Assembly: GCA_036268425.1 (NCBI GenBank)
Contig: DATAUE010000074.1
Span: forward strand, 124,001-188,000
From: DATARH01 sp036268425
GTDB taxonomy: Bacteria; Pseudomonadota; Alphaproteobacteria; ATCC43930; CGMCC-115725
Direction of reading: 5' to 3'
DNA length: 64,000 nucleotides
The position numbers and the translations under genes were made by a program. Shown piece after piece: positions 34,216-42,703 of this stretch. How positions within the stretch are numbered: the stretch's first letter is position 1; each line of letters starts with the position of its first letter. The notes below the pieces were generated by a model that saw nothing but the letters and a program-made list of their open reading frames with translations, did not search any database and was not told where the DNA came from.

Positions 34216-35517
34216 TTAATGCTTGACGCTGGAATAGGGCAGGATCGCGTCGCCGGATTTGTACTGTTCCGGCCAGATCACCGTTTCGCCTTTGCCGTCG
34301 CGGAAATCATCGACGCTGGTGCCGGCGATGTTCTGGAACTGCACGGTCATCACCCGCGCCTTCGACCACTCGCCTTTTTCGCCGAACGATACGTCGCCGA
34401 CGACGGTCTTGAACGTATGGCTGTGGATGTATTCGGCGAGCTTGTCCTGGTCGAGCCCTTTGGTGCCTTCGACCGCATCGGCGAGAACCTGCAGATAGGC
34501 ATAGGCCCACGGCCCCAGATAATAGCCGAGCGGATCGACGCCTTCCTTGGCGGCGCGGTCCTGGTATTTCTTCAGCATGTCCATGACGCCGGGGAATTGC
34601 AGTGTCGGTGCCGGCAGCCACCAGTCGAAGGTAATGATGCCGTTCAGCATCGGACCCAGCGAGGTTTTCAGCACGGTGCTCTGCGGCCCGGTCAGATTGC
34701 CGCCCAGCACTTTGGTGTTGAGACCCAATTCGTGAATGCTGCGGATGATGCCGACGCTGTCGTTGGGATAGGACGAGATATAGACGACATCGGCGTTGGT
34801 CGCCTGGATCGCCCGGACGATCGGGCTGAAATCGGTCGTCGTCAGCGGATATGTCTTGTCGTAGACCACCTGGAGGCCAGCTTTTTTCAGGTTGGTCCGG
34901 GCGCCGTCGGCGGTGTTGCGGGTGGCCTCGCCATCGCCGACCGCCAGTGCGATCGTTTTGAGCCCGAGCTTGTCTTTGTTTGCCTTGATCAGGTCGAAAA
35001 AGCCCTCGGAGATCGCCGGCCGCGGATCAGGCCCGACCGGCAGCATCGAGAAGTAGCGGTTGTAGTGAAACTCCTCATTGATATCGAGGGCGAACAGGCT
35101 GATGAAGTTCATGTTGTGCTGCATCACCACCGGCATCGCCGGGGCGGATACATTCGTCCCATACCCGGAAACAACCAGATCGACCTTGTCGACATCGAGC
35201 AGCTTTGTATAGATGCCGGGAACCAGCGACGGGTTGCTCTGGTCATCGTAATACAGGAGCTTGACCGGGCGCCCCAGAATCCCGCCTTTGGCGTTCTGGT
35301 CCTCGGCCCAGATTTGCATTGCCAGCAGGCCGCTTTTGCCGTTGACGGCCAGCGTGCCGGTCAGTGCCATCGAAAACCCGATGACGATCGGCTTGCCGCT
35401 CGGCTCTTTCGCCGGTGTCTGCGCGCTCGCCTCCGGCACGCTGCCGATTGCCGCGAACAGCAACGCCGCGAACATCGCGCCGACGACGCCGAACCGGCGC
35501 CGTTTCCGTCTTGCCAT
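34216..35517 (-). CDS. ABC transporter substrate-binding protein, branched-chain amino acid (LivJ) type
   Basis: The 433-residue protein starts at ATG 35517, with GGGGGAG upstream. It has an Arg/Lys-rich signal peptide (about residues 1-32, ending ASA) and then a periplasmic-binding type 1 fold: IVIGFSMALTGTLAVNGKSGLLAMQIWAEDQNAKGGILGRPV split across about 43-85, and DVVYISSYPNDSVGIIRSIHELG near 270. Proteins of this type bind branched-chain amino acids, urea, amides or aromatic acids. No permease or ATPase genes lie next to it, so it is an orphan binding protein. It is divergent from the CoA-transferase gene. Confidence 0.9.
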   Translation of the reverse strand: MARRKRRRFGVVGAMFAALLFAAIGSVPEASAQTPAKEPSGKPIVIGFSMALTGTLAVNGKSGLLAMQIWAEDQNAKGGILGRPVKLLYYDDQSNPSLVPGIYTKLLDVDKVDLVVSGYGTNVSAPAMPVVMQHNMNFISLFALDINEEFHYNRYFSMLPVGPDPRPAISEGFFDLIKANKDKLGLKTIALAVGDGEATRNTADGARTNLKKAGLQVVYDKTYPLTTTDFSPIVRAIQATNADVVYISSYPNDSVGIIRSIHELGLNTKVLGGNLTGPQSTVLKTSLGPMLNGIITFDWWLPAPTLQFPGVMDMLKKYQDRAAKEGVDPLGYYLGPWAYAYLQVLADAVEGTKGLDQDKLAEYIHSHTFKTVVGDVSFGEKGEWSKARVMTVQFQNIAGTSVDDFRDGKGETVIWPEQYKSGDAILPYSSVKH

Positions 35518-35707
35518 GTTACTCCCCCAACCGTGCTTGCTTCTGTCAGCCGACCCGCGGCAGCGCGCGAGAATATCAGCCTGCAACCATGAGGGAAGCG
35601 CAAAGGCGGCGCGGGTAATGTGGCCGGCGACGCGGCCGACTGAGGCGACGGTATACAAACCGGCAAAACCTTGCTTAGCCTTGCAACGTTGCTTTTGGAG
35701 AAACGAC

Positions 35708-36904
35708 ATGAGCCAGGCGCTGAACGGCCTTCGCGTCATCGACATGACGCACAATCAGGCAGGACCTGCCTGTGCGCAGATGCTGGCGTTTCTCGGCGCC
35801 GATGTGATCAAGCTCGAAGAACCGAAGGGCGGCGATGTCGCGCGCACCGTACATGCCGACATCAAGGGCAGCGACAGCCTGTTCTTCCTCCTGTTCAACG
35901 CCAACAAGCGCAGCCTGACGCTCAACCTCAAGACTGACGAGGGCAAACGGCTGTTCAAGGAAGTCATCGCCCAATCCGATGTCCTGCTGGAGAATTTCGG
36001 CCCCGGCGCGATGGACCGGCTCGGCCTCGGCTGGGAGGTGCTGAAGGACCTCAACCCGCGGCTGATCTACGCGACGATCAAAGGCTTTGGCAGTTACGGC
36101 CCCTATGCCGGGTTCAAGAGCTATGAGCCGGTGGCACAGGCGATGGGCGGCGCGATGAGCATTACCGGCTTCCCGGAAAACCCGCCGACGCTGGTGCTGC
36201 CGGCGATCGGCGACAGCGGCACCGGCATGCAGATGGCGATCGGCATCCTTGCCGCGCTGCAGCAGCGGCACACGACCGGCAAGGGCCAGCATGTCGAAGT
36301 GTCGATGCAGGATGCGGTCGTCAACATCATTCGGGTCAGCCTGCGCGACCACCAGCGTCAGGGACGGCCGATGGAGCGTCACGGCAACCAGCTCGGCCAC
36401 ACCGTCCCGGGCACGACCTATCCGTGCGCGCCGGGCGGCCCCAACGATTATGTGCTCGTCTTCGTGCAGCAGCAGATGTGGAAGGCGATGGCCGGCGCGA
36501 TGGGCCGGCCGGAACTAATCGACGATCCGCGTTTCGCCACCGCCGACGCGCGCTGGCAGAACCGTGAAATGCTCGACGGCATCGTCGAGGCGTGGACCCG
36601 CCGGCATAGCAAGCATGAGATCATGCGTATCCTCGGCGATGCCGGGGTGCCGTGCGGCGCCTGCCAGGACACCGGCGAGGTGCTGGCCGACCCGCATCTG
36701 AAGGCGCGCGAGATGATCGTCGATATCGACTATCCCACCCGCGGCGTCTACCAGACCGTCGGCTGCCCGGTCAAACTGTCGGACTCGCCGGCCGAAATCA
36801 CCCGGCCGCCGTTGCTCGGCGAGCATACCGGGCAGCTGCTGCACGCGCTGTGCGGCGTAGATCCGGACGAGGTCGAGAAACTGCGCCGTGACGGGGTTGT
36901 CTGA
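35708..36904 (+). CDS. CaiB/BaiF (class III) CoA-transferase
   Basis: The 398-residue protein starts at ATG 35708, with GGAG upstream. It has the family N-terminus LNGLRVIDMTHNQAGPACAQ (split), LGADVIKLEEP, and the catalytic Asp169 in PAIGDSGTG, the same position as in formyl-CoA:oxalate CoA-transferase, to which the overall pattern is close. It moves CoA between carboxylic acids in the cytoplasm. Formyl/oxalyl is one possibility, and succinyl-CoA to a dicarboxylic or aromatic acid another. Divergent placement from an orphan LivJ-type binding protein hints at uptake and activation of one acid. Confidence 0.9.
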   Translation: MSQALNGLRVIDMTHNQAGPACAQMLAFLGADVIKLEEPKGGDVARTVHADIKGSDSLFFLLFNANKRSLTLNLKTDEGKRLFKEVIAQSDVLLENFGPGAMDRLGLGWEVLKDLNPRLIYATIKGFGSYGPYAGFKSYEPVAQAMGGAMSITGFPENPPTLVLPAIGDSGTGMQMAIGILAALQQRHTTGKGQHVEVSMQDAVVNIIRVSLRDHQRQGRPMERHGNQLGHTVPGTTYPCAPGGPNDYVLVFVQQQMWKAMAGAMGRPELIDDPRFATADARWQNREMLDGIVEAWTRRHSKHEIMRILGDAGVPCGACQDTGEVLADPHLKAREMIVDIDYPTRGVYQTVGCPVKLSDSPAEITRPPLLGEHTGQLLHALCGVDPDEVEKLRRDGVV

Positions 36905-36943
36905 GCGGCGGCGCGCCGACGGAGCCGAAAGCAGGAGAAGAAA

Positions 36944-37486
36944 ATGACCGCGATCGTCAAGGCCGTGAGCTGTAGCCCGAGCCACAGCTTTACCAAGCCG
37001 ACCACCGGTTGCATCCGGCTGGTGGCGGGGCTGGGGGTCGAAGGCGACACGCATGCGGGGAAGACCGTACAGCACCGCTCGCGGATCGCGCTTTATGGCC
37101 ACCTGCCCAATCTGCGGCAGGTGCATCTGGTGCATGCCGAGCTGTTCGACGAATTGCGCGCCAAGGGCTTTACCGTGCTGCCCGGCGATATCGGCGAAAA
37201 CGTTACGACCGAGGGCATCGATCTGCTCGACTTGCCGACCGGCGCGCGGCTTTATCTCGGTGCGGAGGCGGTGGTCGAGGTGACCGGGCTGCGTAATCCG
37301 TGCCGCCAGCTCAACAATTTTCAGCCCGGCCTGATGAGCGCGACGCTCGACCGCGACGCTGACGGCAAGCTCGTCCGCAAAGCCGGGATCATGGGCGTTG
37401 TGCTGGCGGGTGGCGAAATTCGGGCCGGCGATGCGATCCGGGTCGAACTGCCCGCACCGCCGCACCAGGCGCTGGAACCGGTCTAG
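36944..37486 (+). CDS. MOSC-domain protein
   Basis: This 180-residue protein is a stand-alone MOSC domain. GVEGDTHAGKTVQHRSR (residues 31-47), LPGDIGENVTTEGIDLLDLPTGARL (split near 79-103) and the conserved Cys120 in TGLRNPCRQLNNF are characteristic. MOSC domains bind the molybdenum cofactor through sulfur at the Cys, as in mARC/YcbX and YiiM, and may support detoxification of N-hydroxylated compounds or sulfur carriage. It lies 39 bases downstream of the CoA-transferase gene on the same strand and may share its transcript. Confidence 0.88.
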   Translation: MTAIVKAVSCSPSHSFTKPTTGCIRLVAGLGVEGDTHAGKTVQHRSRIALYGHLPNLRQVHLVHAELFDELRAKGFTVLPGDIGENVTTEGIDLLDLPTGARLYLGAEAVVEVTGLRNPCRQLNNFQPGLMSATLDRDADGKLVRKAGIMGVVLAGGEIRAGDAIRVELPAPPHQALEPV

Positions 37487-37495
37487 GCGGCCGCT

Positions 37496-38791
37496 CTAAG
37501 CGGGGGTTGGCACCGGCGCGTCGACCGGTGGCTTGCGCAACGGCGGCCGGGGGCGGGCAATGCGGCCGACATCCGGCAGGAAAATCGTCAGCAGTCCGAG
37601 CAGCGGCAGAAACGCGCACACCTGATAGACGAAAGTGATGCTGGTCGCGTCGGCGAGGCGGCCGAGTGCTGCCGCCCCGACCCCGCCGAGGCCGAACGAC
37701 AGCCCGAAAAACAGCCCGGCCACCGTGCCGACCTTGCCCGGCATCAGATCGATTGCATAGACGACGATCGCCGACGACGCCGACGCCATCGTCAAGCCGA
37801 TCAGAACCGAGAAGATGCCGGTCCAGGCGAGGCCGACATGCGGCAACGCCAGGGTGAACGGAATGACCCCGAGGATCGAACCCCAGATCACCCATTTGCG
37901 GCCGATCCGGTCGCCGACCGGGCCGCCGATCAGAGTGCCGAGCGCCACCGATGCGAGAAAGACAAACAGGTAGACCTGCCCTTCGCGGATCGACAGGCCG
38001 AATTTGTTCATCAGGTAGAAGGTGTAATAACTGTTGAGGCTGGTCGTGTAGAACGATTTGGAAAACACCAGCGTCAGCAGGATTACCACCGACCATGCGA
38101 CCCGCCGGCGCGACAGGTTGGGCGCCGCGGCACCGCTGATGGCGCGGCCGCGTGCCGGTCCGGCGGCTCGTTCGCGCCAATGCCAGTTGCCGACGGCGAT
38201 CAGCACTGCCATCGCCAGCAAGGCGGCGCCGGAAAACCAGGTAATGCTGCCCTGGCCTTTCGGGATGATGATGAAGGCCGCGAGGATCGGGCCGGTCGCC
38301 GAGCCGACATTGCCGCCGACCTGAAACAGCGACTGCGCGAGCCCGTGCCGACCGCCCGAGGCCATCCGCGCGACGCGCGACGCCTCCGGGTGAAACACCG
38401 CCGACCCAGCGCCGACCATGCTGGCCGACAGCAGCAGCAGCGGGAAGCTGCTGGCATGCGCCAGCAACAGCAGGCCGGTCAGCGTCGCCCCCATGCCGAC
38501 CGGCAGCGAGTAAGGTTGCGGCCGCTTGTCCGCGATGGCGCCGACGACCGGCTGCAATATCGACGATGTCATCTGCATGGTCAGCGTGATCATGCCGATC
38601 TGCGCAAAGCTCAGCCCGTAAGTGCCCTTCAGCATCGGATACAGCGCCGGCACCAGCGACTGGATCATATCGTTGAGGAAATGCGAAAAGCTCAGCGCCA
38701 GGATGATCGAAAATGTCGTGGCGTCGGCGGCGCGGGGCACCGCGCTGCGCGCCGGCGCGAAACTGGGTTCTGTCGAAAGATCTGCGCTCAT
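37496..38791 (-). CDS. MFS transporter, fosmidomycin-resistance (Fsr) family-like
   Basis: The 431-residue protein starts at ATG 38791. Twelve membrane segments are visible, with the Fsr-type opening LSFSHFLNDMIQSLVPALYPMLK split around residues 35-57 and FHPEASRVARMASGGRHGLAQSLFQVGGNVG split near 130-160. Fsr-like carriers export small toxic molecules such as fosmidomycin, though many homologs have no tested substrate. It converges on the MOSC gene with a 9-base gap. It has no obvious operon partner; the next minus-strand gene upstream is the HigA antitoxin. Confidence 0.87.
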   Translation of the reverse strand: MSADLSTEPSFAPARSAVPRAADATTFSIILALSFSHFLNDMIQSLVPALYPMLKGTYGLSFAQIGMITLTMQMTSSILQPVVGAIADKRPQPYSLPVGMGATLTGLLLLAHASSFPLLLLSASMVGAGSAVFHPEASRVARMASGGRHGLAQSLFQVGGNVGSATGPILAAFIIIPKGQGSITWFSGAALLAMAVLIAVGNWHWRERAAGPARGRAISGAAAPNLSRRRVAWSVVILLTLVFSKSFYTTSLNSYYTFYLMNKFGLSIREGQVYLFVFLASVALGTLIGGPVGDRIGRKWVIWGSILGVIPFTLALPHVGLAWTGIFSVLIGLTMASASSAIVVYAIDLMPGKVGTVAGLFFGLSFGLGGVGAAALGRLADATSITFVYQVCAFLPLLGLLTIFLPDVGRIARPRPPLRKPPVDAPVPTPA

Positions 38792-38897
38792 CCGTCCGCT
38801 CCGACGCCCGCGCCTCAATCGCGCGGCGATGTAGAATAGCCCGTCTTATGCGAAACGGGGTCGCATGCTACCCGCGTTTGCGTGATGGCAGCCATAC

Positions 38898-39260
38898 TCA
38901 TCCGGCGGCAAGCAGAATTTCCGCCGGGACATTCCAGCGCTCATTTAGCAGGCGCGCCTGATCCATTGTGAGACCCCGGCGTCTGTTCAGGAATTCGGAA
39001 GCGCGCGATTTCGAGCCGAAAAGTTCGGCTAAATCGCCTTGCCGAAGTTTCTTCATGGCCATGATCTCACGGATAGCCGCAACCGGATCAGGCGCTTCGA
39101 TGGCCCAATGTTTCCGTTCGTACGCGCTGATCAGGTCGGCCAGCACATCGAAGCGATCGGCCTCTGGAGACCCGGTCTCCGGCTCGTTATCGAAATACTG
39201 CTCGATATCGGCGATCGCCGCTTCGTAATCGGCTTCGGTTCGGATCGGTCGGATATCCAT
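38898..39260 (-). CDS. higA: HigA-type antitoxin with helix-turn-helix
   Basis: The 120-residue protein has an N-terminal dimer/toxin-binding part and a C-terminal XRE-like helix-turn-helix (KKLRQGDLAELFGSKSRASEFLNRRRGLT, split across about 70-98). This arrangement is typical of the HigA antitoxins of the E. coli YgjM type. It neutralises HigB and represses the operon. The toxin gene lies upstream with a 9-base gap, the usual HigBA order. Confidence 0.92.
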   Translation of the reverse strand: MDIRPIRTEADYEAAIADIEQYFDNEPETGSPEADRFDVLADLISAYERKHWAIEAPDPVAAIREIMAMKKLRQGDLAELFGSKSRASEFLNRRRGLTMDQARLLNERWNVPAEILLAAG

Positions 39261-39269
39261 TGTTCGACC

Positions 39270-39575
39270 TCATTTCACGTCGCAGGTAACCGGATCGATT
39301 TTGTCGTACTCGGCATGCGTCCCGATAAATTTCACCAATACACGCTGATGGCGATAGGAGACACGCACAATCAGCCGGAATTTATTGCCGCCAATATCGA
39401 AGATCATGCGGTTGTCGGCGACGAAGTCTACGGTATTGCCGAATTGAGCTTTCACGTCAGCGGGACCGGTCCATGCCGCCTTTGAGGCCATAGCGTACCA
39501 AGTGCGCAGCGGCGTCTCGGCCTGGGAATTTCCTTCCCAGAAGATCCTCAGTGGCCGGAGCGCGATGATCTGCAT
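39270..39575 (-). CDS. higB: HigB-type mRNA interferase toxin
   Basis: Taken from ATG 39575 (MQIIALRPLRIFWEG), the protein has 101 residues, the family length; the frame stays open to 39608 but the extra residues are not family-like. KAAWTGPADVKAQFGNTVDFVADNRMIFDIGGNKFRLIVRV (split) and the closing KFIGTHAEYDKID are the HigB/YgjN hallmarks. It cleaves mRNA at the ribosome when free of HigA. The short leader 39576-39703 is AT-richer and should hold the autoregulated promoter. Confidence 0.92.
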   Translation of the reverse strand: MQIIALRPLRIFWEGNSQAETPLRTWYAMASKAAWTGPADVKAQFGNTVDFVADNRMIFDIGGNKFRLIVRVSYRHQRVLVKFIGTHAEYDKIDPVTCDVK

Positions 39576-39703
39576 GACCGAAAGCCAATGTTCCATAAAA
39601 TGGAACAAGAATAAAGCTCCAAATTATGGACCTCGCGTATTTGCCCCGGTTGCCGACTCGCCGGTAGGATGCAGACGTTGCACACAGCCTGGGGGAAAAC
39701 GCG

Positions 39704-40519
39704 ATGCTGATTGTCGATGCGCAGGTCCATATCTGGTCGCAGGGCACGCCGTCCGGATTGCACCGGCAGGTGTCCTCTTACACGGCCGAGGAATGCATCC
39801 GCGACATGGACGCGGCCGGGGTCAATGGCTGTCTGCTGCACCCGCCGGGCTGGGACGCAAACAGCGTTGCGGTGGCCGAGGCGGCGGCGGCGAAATACCC
39901 GAACCGTTTTGCGATCCTCGGCCATTTCCCGCTGGAAAAGCCGGAAAGCCGCGCGCTGATCGACACCTGGAAACGCCGCCCCGGCATGCTCGGGCTGCGC
40001 TATGCCTTTACCCAGCCGCACCAGCGCAACTGGATGACCGACGGCACGATGGATTGGCTGTGGCCGGCGGCGGAAAAAGCCGGCATCCCGATCGCGCTGA
40101 TGGCATCCAACTACTTGCCGCAGGTCGGACAGATTGCCGAGCGGCACCCTGGGCTGCGCCTTTTGGTCGATCACTACGCACGGGTGCGTGACGCCAGCGA
40201 CGATGCCGCGCACGGCAACCAGCCGACGCTATTGTCGCTCGCCAAGTTCCCCAATGTCGGGGTCAAGGCGACCGGCGCGCCGGGCAACTCGACCCACCCC
40301 TACCCATACAAAAACATCCACAAATATACGCAGCAGATTTTCGACGCGTTCGGCCCGGAACGCACCTTCTGGGGCACCGACATCACCCGCATGCCGTGTT
40401 CGTGGAAGGAATGCGTGACGATGTTCACCGAGGAAATGTCGTTTCTCAAAGGCCGCGACCTCGAATTGGTGATGGGCCGCGCGGTGTGCGACTGGATCGG
40501 CTGGAAGTTGCCGAACTGA
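39704..40519 (+). CDS. Amidohydrolase family 2 protein
   Basis: The 271-residue protein is a TIM-barrel metal-dependent hydrolase of the amidohydrolase_2 group. The N-terminal motif reads DAQVHIW, with a single His where others have H-x-H, LLVDHYARV supplies a mid-barrel His, and FWGTDITRMP the late Asp. Members include ACMSD-type decarboxylases and lactone hydrolases such as 4-sulfomuconolactonase and 2-pyrone-4,6-dicarboxylate hydrolase, many in aromatic catabolism. The exact reaction is unknown. It is a single gene followed by an interspersed repeat. Confidence 0.85.
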   Translation: MLIVDAQVHIWSQGTPSGLHRQVSSYTAEECIRDMDAAGVNGCLLHPPGWDANSVAVAEAAAAKYPNRFAILGHFPLEKPESRALIDTWKRRPGMLGLRYAFTQPHQRNWMTDGTMDWLWPAAEKAGIPIALMASNYLPQVGQIAERHPGLRLLVDHYARVRDASDDAAHGNQPTLLSLAKFPNVGVKATGAPGNSTHPYPYKNIHKYTQQIFDAFGPERTFWGTDITRMPCSWKECVTMFTEEMSFLKGRDLELVMGRAVCDWIGWKLPN

Positions 40520-40542
40520 CTTTCAGTGGCCGGGTGAGTGTC

Positions 40543-40604
40543 GTCCCGGCAAAGGCCGGGGACCACCGCAGACGTGGGTACCCGCCTTCGCCGGTATGAC
40601 GATC
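40543..40604. repeat. Interspersed palindromic repeat, copy 2
   Basis: About 62 bases related to the element at 9743-9801 in reverse orientation; shared blocks include TACCGGCGA, CCACG and GGCCGGGA-type sequence. It has internal dyads and sits in the 135-base gap between the amidohydrolase and MAPEG genes. Confidence 0.75.
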
Positions 40605-40654
40605 GGCTTGCTTCACGCTGATTTCCGCCAACGCGGTGTGCAGGACGTCATACG

Positions 40655-41044
40655 ATGAGTTTCGCTTTCCCGGCCTTTGTTCTCGCGCTCGCGCTGGTCC
40701 TCTATGTCGGCGTCTTTCTCGCGGTCGGACGAGCGCGGTTGCGCTATGGGATAAAGGCGCCGGCGGTGACCGGCGCGCCGGAATTTGAACGCGCCTTCCG
40801 CGTGCAGCAGAACACGATGGAACAACTCGTCTGGTTTATTCCGTCGCTATGGCTGTTCGCGCTTTATGTGTCGCCGTTGTGGGCCGGGCTGATCGGCTTG
40901 GTGTGGATCGCGGGGCGCGCCTATTATGCGCGGTCGTATTACCGCGACCCGGACAGCCGCGGGCCGGGATTTGGTATTGGCTTTGTCAGTTCGGCCATTC
41001 TGCTCGGTGGAGCGCTGATCGGGGTGGTTGTCCGGCTGATTTAA
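40655..41044 (+). CDS. MAPEG-family membrane protein
   Basis: This 129-residue integral membrane protein has four hydrophobic helices and the MAPEG signature around residues 46-62: FERAFRVQQNTMEQLVWF, with the N-x3-E pair, followed by GRAYYARSYYRDPDSRGPGF. MAPEG proteins use glutathione in conjugation or isomerisation reactions in the membrane; the bacterial members are largely untested. It is a single-gene unit converging on nudC with a 6-base gap. Confidence 0.88.
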   Translation: MSFAFPAFVLALALVLYVGVFLAVGRARLRYGIKAPAVTGAPEFERAFRVQQNTMEQLVWFIPSLWLFALYVSPLWAGLIGLVWIAGRAYYARSYYRDPDSRGPGFGIGFVSSAILLGGALIGVVVRLI

Positions 41045-41050
41045 GCGAGC

Positions 41051-42019
41051 TCAGCCGGCTTCGGCGAGCCAGTCGCCGATCAGCCGGCGCGCGATCGAAT
41101 CGCGCCGCGGCATGCGAAAGCTCTCATCATCGACATGCGAGCGCAGCCAATCGCGCTCAAACCAGCGGGCGTCTTCGAGTTCGCCGTAGTCGACGGTGAT
41201 CTCACTCGACGCCGCCTCGGCGTAAAACCCGAGCATGATATTGGCCGGAAACGGCCAGGGCTGCGACGAGTGGTAATGCACCGCGCCGACTTTGATCGCC
41301 GTCTCTTCCATCACTTCGCGCGCCACCGCGTCTTCGAGGCTTTCGCCGGGTTCGACAAAGCCGGCGAGCGTCGAATACATGCCGGCGATGAAATTCTTGT
41401 TGCGGCCGAGCAAGGCACGTTCGCCGTCGGTCACCAGCATGATGACCGCCGGGTCAGTGCGCGGGAAATGCATCGTATGGCAGGCCGGGTCGGTGCAACG
41501 CCGCATATGTCCGGCTTCCTCGCTGCGCGTCACGCTGCCGCAGACACCGCAGAAACGATGCCGCGAGTGCCAGAACATCATGGCGCGGGCCAGCGCCAGC
41601 AGCGCACCTTCGCGGCTGTCGAGCCGGCCCGCCAACTGGCGCAGATCGGCAAAGCGGACACCGGCCTCGGAAATACCCGCCGCCGCCAATGCCGGCGAGC
41701 GCAAGGCTTCGATTGCAGTCTCGTCGCCGGCCACATCGAGCGCGAAATGCGCCCGCTCGTCGATCATGCCGAGAAACACAAAATCGCCGCGGGCGAAGCG
41801 TTCCTCGACATCGCCGCTGCTGAGACCGAGCGTCTCGACCTTCACATGCGCGGCACGCGGCTCGCCGCCCTCGACCTCGATGACGAGGTTCTGGCTGCGC
41901 CACACCGGCACAAAGATACTGGCGGGATCGATGGCGCGGGCGCGAATCCATTCGGCTTCGCGGCGGCGCAGGCCGGCGCGTTCAAAGCCCGGCGCGGCGT
42001 AATAATTGGGTGATCGCAT
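41051..42019 (-). CDS. nudC: NAD(+) diphosphatase
   Basis: From ATG 42019 the protein has 322 residues. It has the NudC layout: an N-terminal domain, a zinc ribbon (CGVCG and CTDPAC, about 158-180) and a Nudix domain whose box GFVEPGESLEDAVAREVMEE, in residues about 222-241, matches GX5EX7REUXEE. The SQPWPFPANIMLGF sequence downstream is the NADH pyrophosphatase specificity motif. It hydrolyses NADH or removes NAD caps from RNA. The start region faces the rfbC gene, which is transcribed the other way. Confidence 0.93.
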   Translation of the reverse strand: MRSPNYYAAPGFERAGLRRREAEWIRARAIDPASIFVPVWRSQNLVIEVEGGEPRAAHVKVETLGLSSGDVEERFARGDFVFLGMIDERAHFALDVAGDETAIEALRSPALAAAGISEAGVRFADLRQLAGRLDSREGALLALARAMMFWHSRHRFCGVCGSVTRSEEAGHMRRCTDPACHTMHFPRTDPAVIMLVTDGERALLGRNKNFIAGMYSTLAGFVEPGESLEDAVAREVMEETAIKVGAVHYHSSQPWPFPANIMLGFYAEAASSEITVDYGELEDARWFERDWLRSHVDDESFRMPRRDSIARRLIGDWLAEAG

Positions 42020-42129
42020 CGCGAAAGACTGGCACAGCGGCCGCCGCCGCGGCAAGGCGCTGCTTCAACAATGCCGGCATTCTCCGTATCATCGCCGCTC
42101 CGCCTCAACACTTCACGGTGCACCGCCGC

Positions 42130-42690
42130 ATGCAAATCATTTCGACCGCCATTCCCGATGTGAAAGAAATACGGCCGGTGCGCCATCGCGACGCGCGCGG
42201 CTTTTTTTCCGAGATCTTCCGTGAGGCGGTGTTGCGCGAGCACGGCATCGACGTGCCGTTCGTGCAGGAAAACCACTCGCTGTCGGTCGAACAGGGCGTC
42301 GTGCGCGGCCTGCATTTCCAGATACCGCCCGCCGGCCAGGCAAAGCTCGTGCGTTGCGCCGCCGGGTCAATCCTCGATGTCGCGGTCGATATCCGCCAGG
42401 GGTCGCCGACCTTTGGCAAGCATGTCGCGGTGACGCTGACCGCGGACGATGGCAACCAGCTTTTCGTGCCGGAAGGGTTCGCTCACGGTTTCTGCACGCT
42501 CGAACCCGATACCGAGGTGGTCTACAAGGTCAGTTCGTATTATTCCGGGCCACATGATGCCGGTATGCTGTGGAACGACCCGCTGCTCGGCATCGAGTGG
42601 CCGGTAAAGCACAGCGAGGCCGTGCTGTCGGACAAGGATACCAGACAGCCCCGCCTCGCCGATCTGCCGGCGCATTTCCGCTACATCTGA
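42130..42690 (+). CDS. rfbC: dTDP-4-dehydrorhamnose 3,5-epimerase
   Basis: Starting at ATG 42130 (MQIISTAIPDVKEIRP) gives 186 residues, the family length. Signatures include RDARGFFSEIF, the catalytic His in VRGLHFQIPP, and VPEGFAHGFCTLE with the second active-site region. It performs the third step of dTDP-L-rhamnose synthesis. rfbD follows 13 bases downstream; rfbA and rfbB are not in the window, so the pathway is split. The product would feed surface glycans. Confidence 0.94.
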   Translation: MQIISTAIPDVKEIRPVRHRDARGFFSEIFREAVLREHGIDVPFVQENHSLSVEQGVVRGLHFQIPPAGQAKLVRCAAGSILDVAVDIRQGSPTFGKHVAVTLTADDGNQLFVPEGFAHGFCTLEPDTEVVYKVSSYYSGPHDAGMLWNDPLLGIEWPVKHSEAVLSDKDTRQPRLADLPAHFRYI

Positions 42691-42703
42691 AGGCCGCCGC
42701 GCG

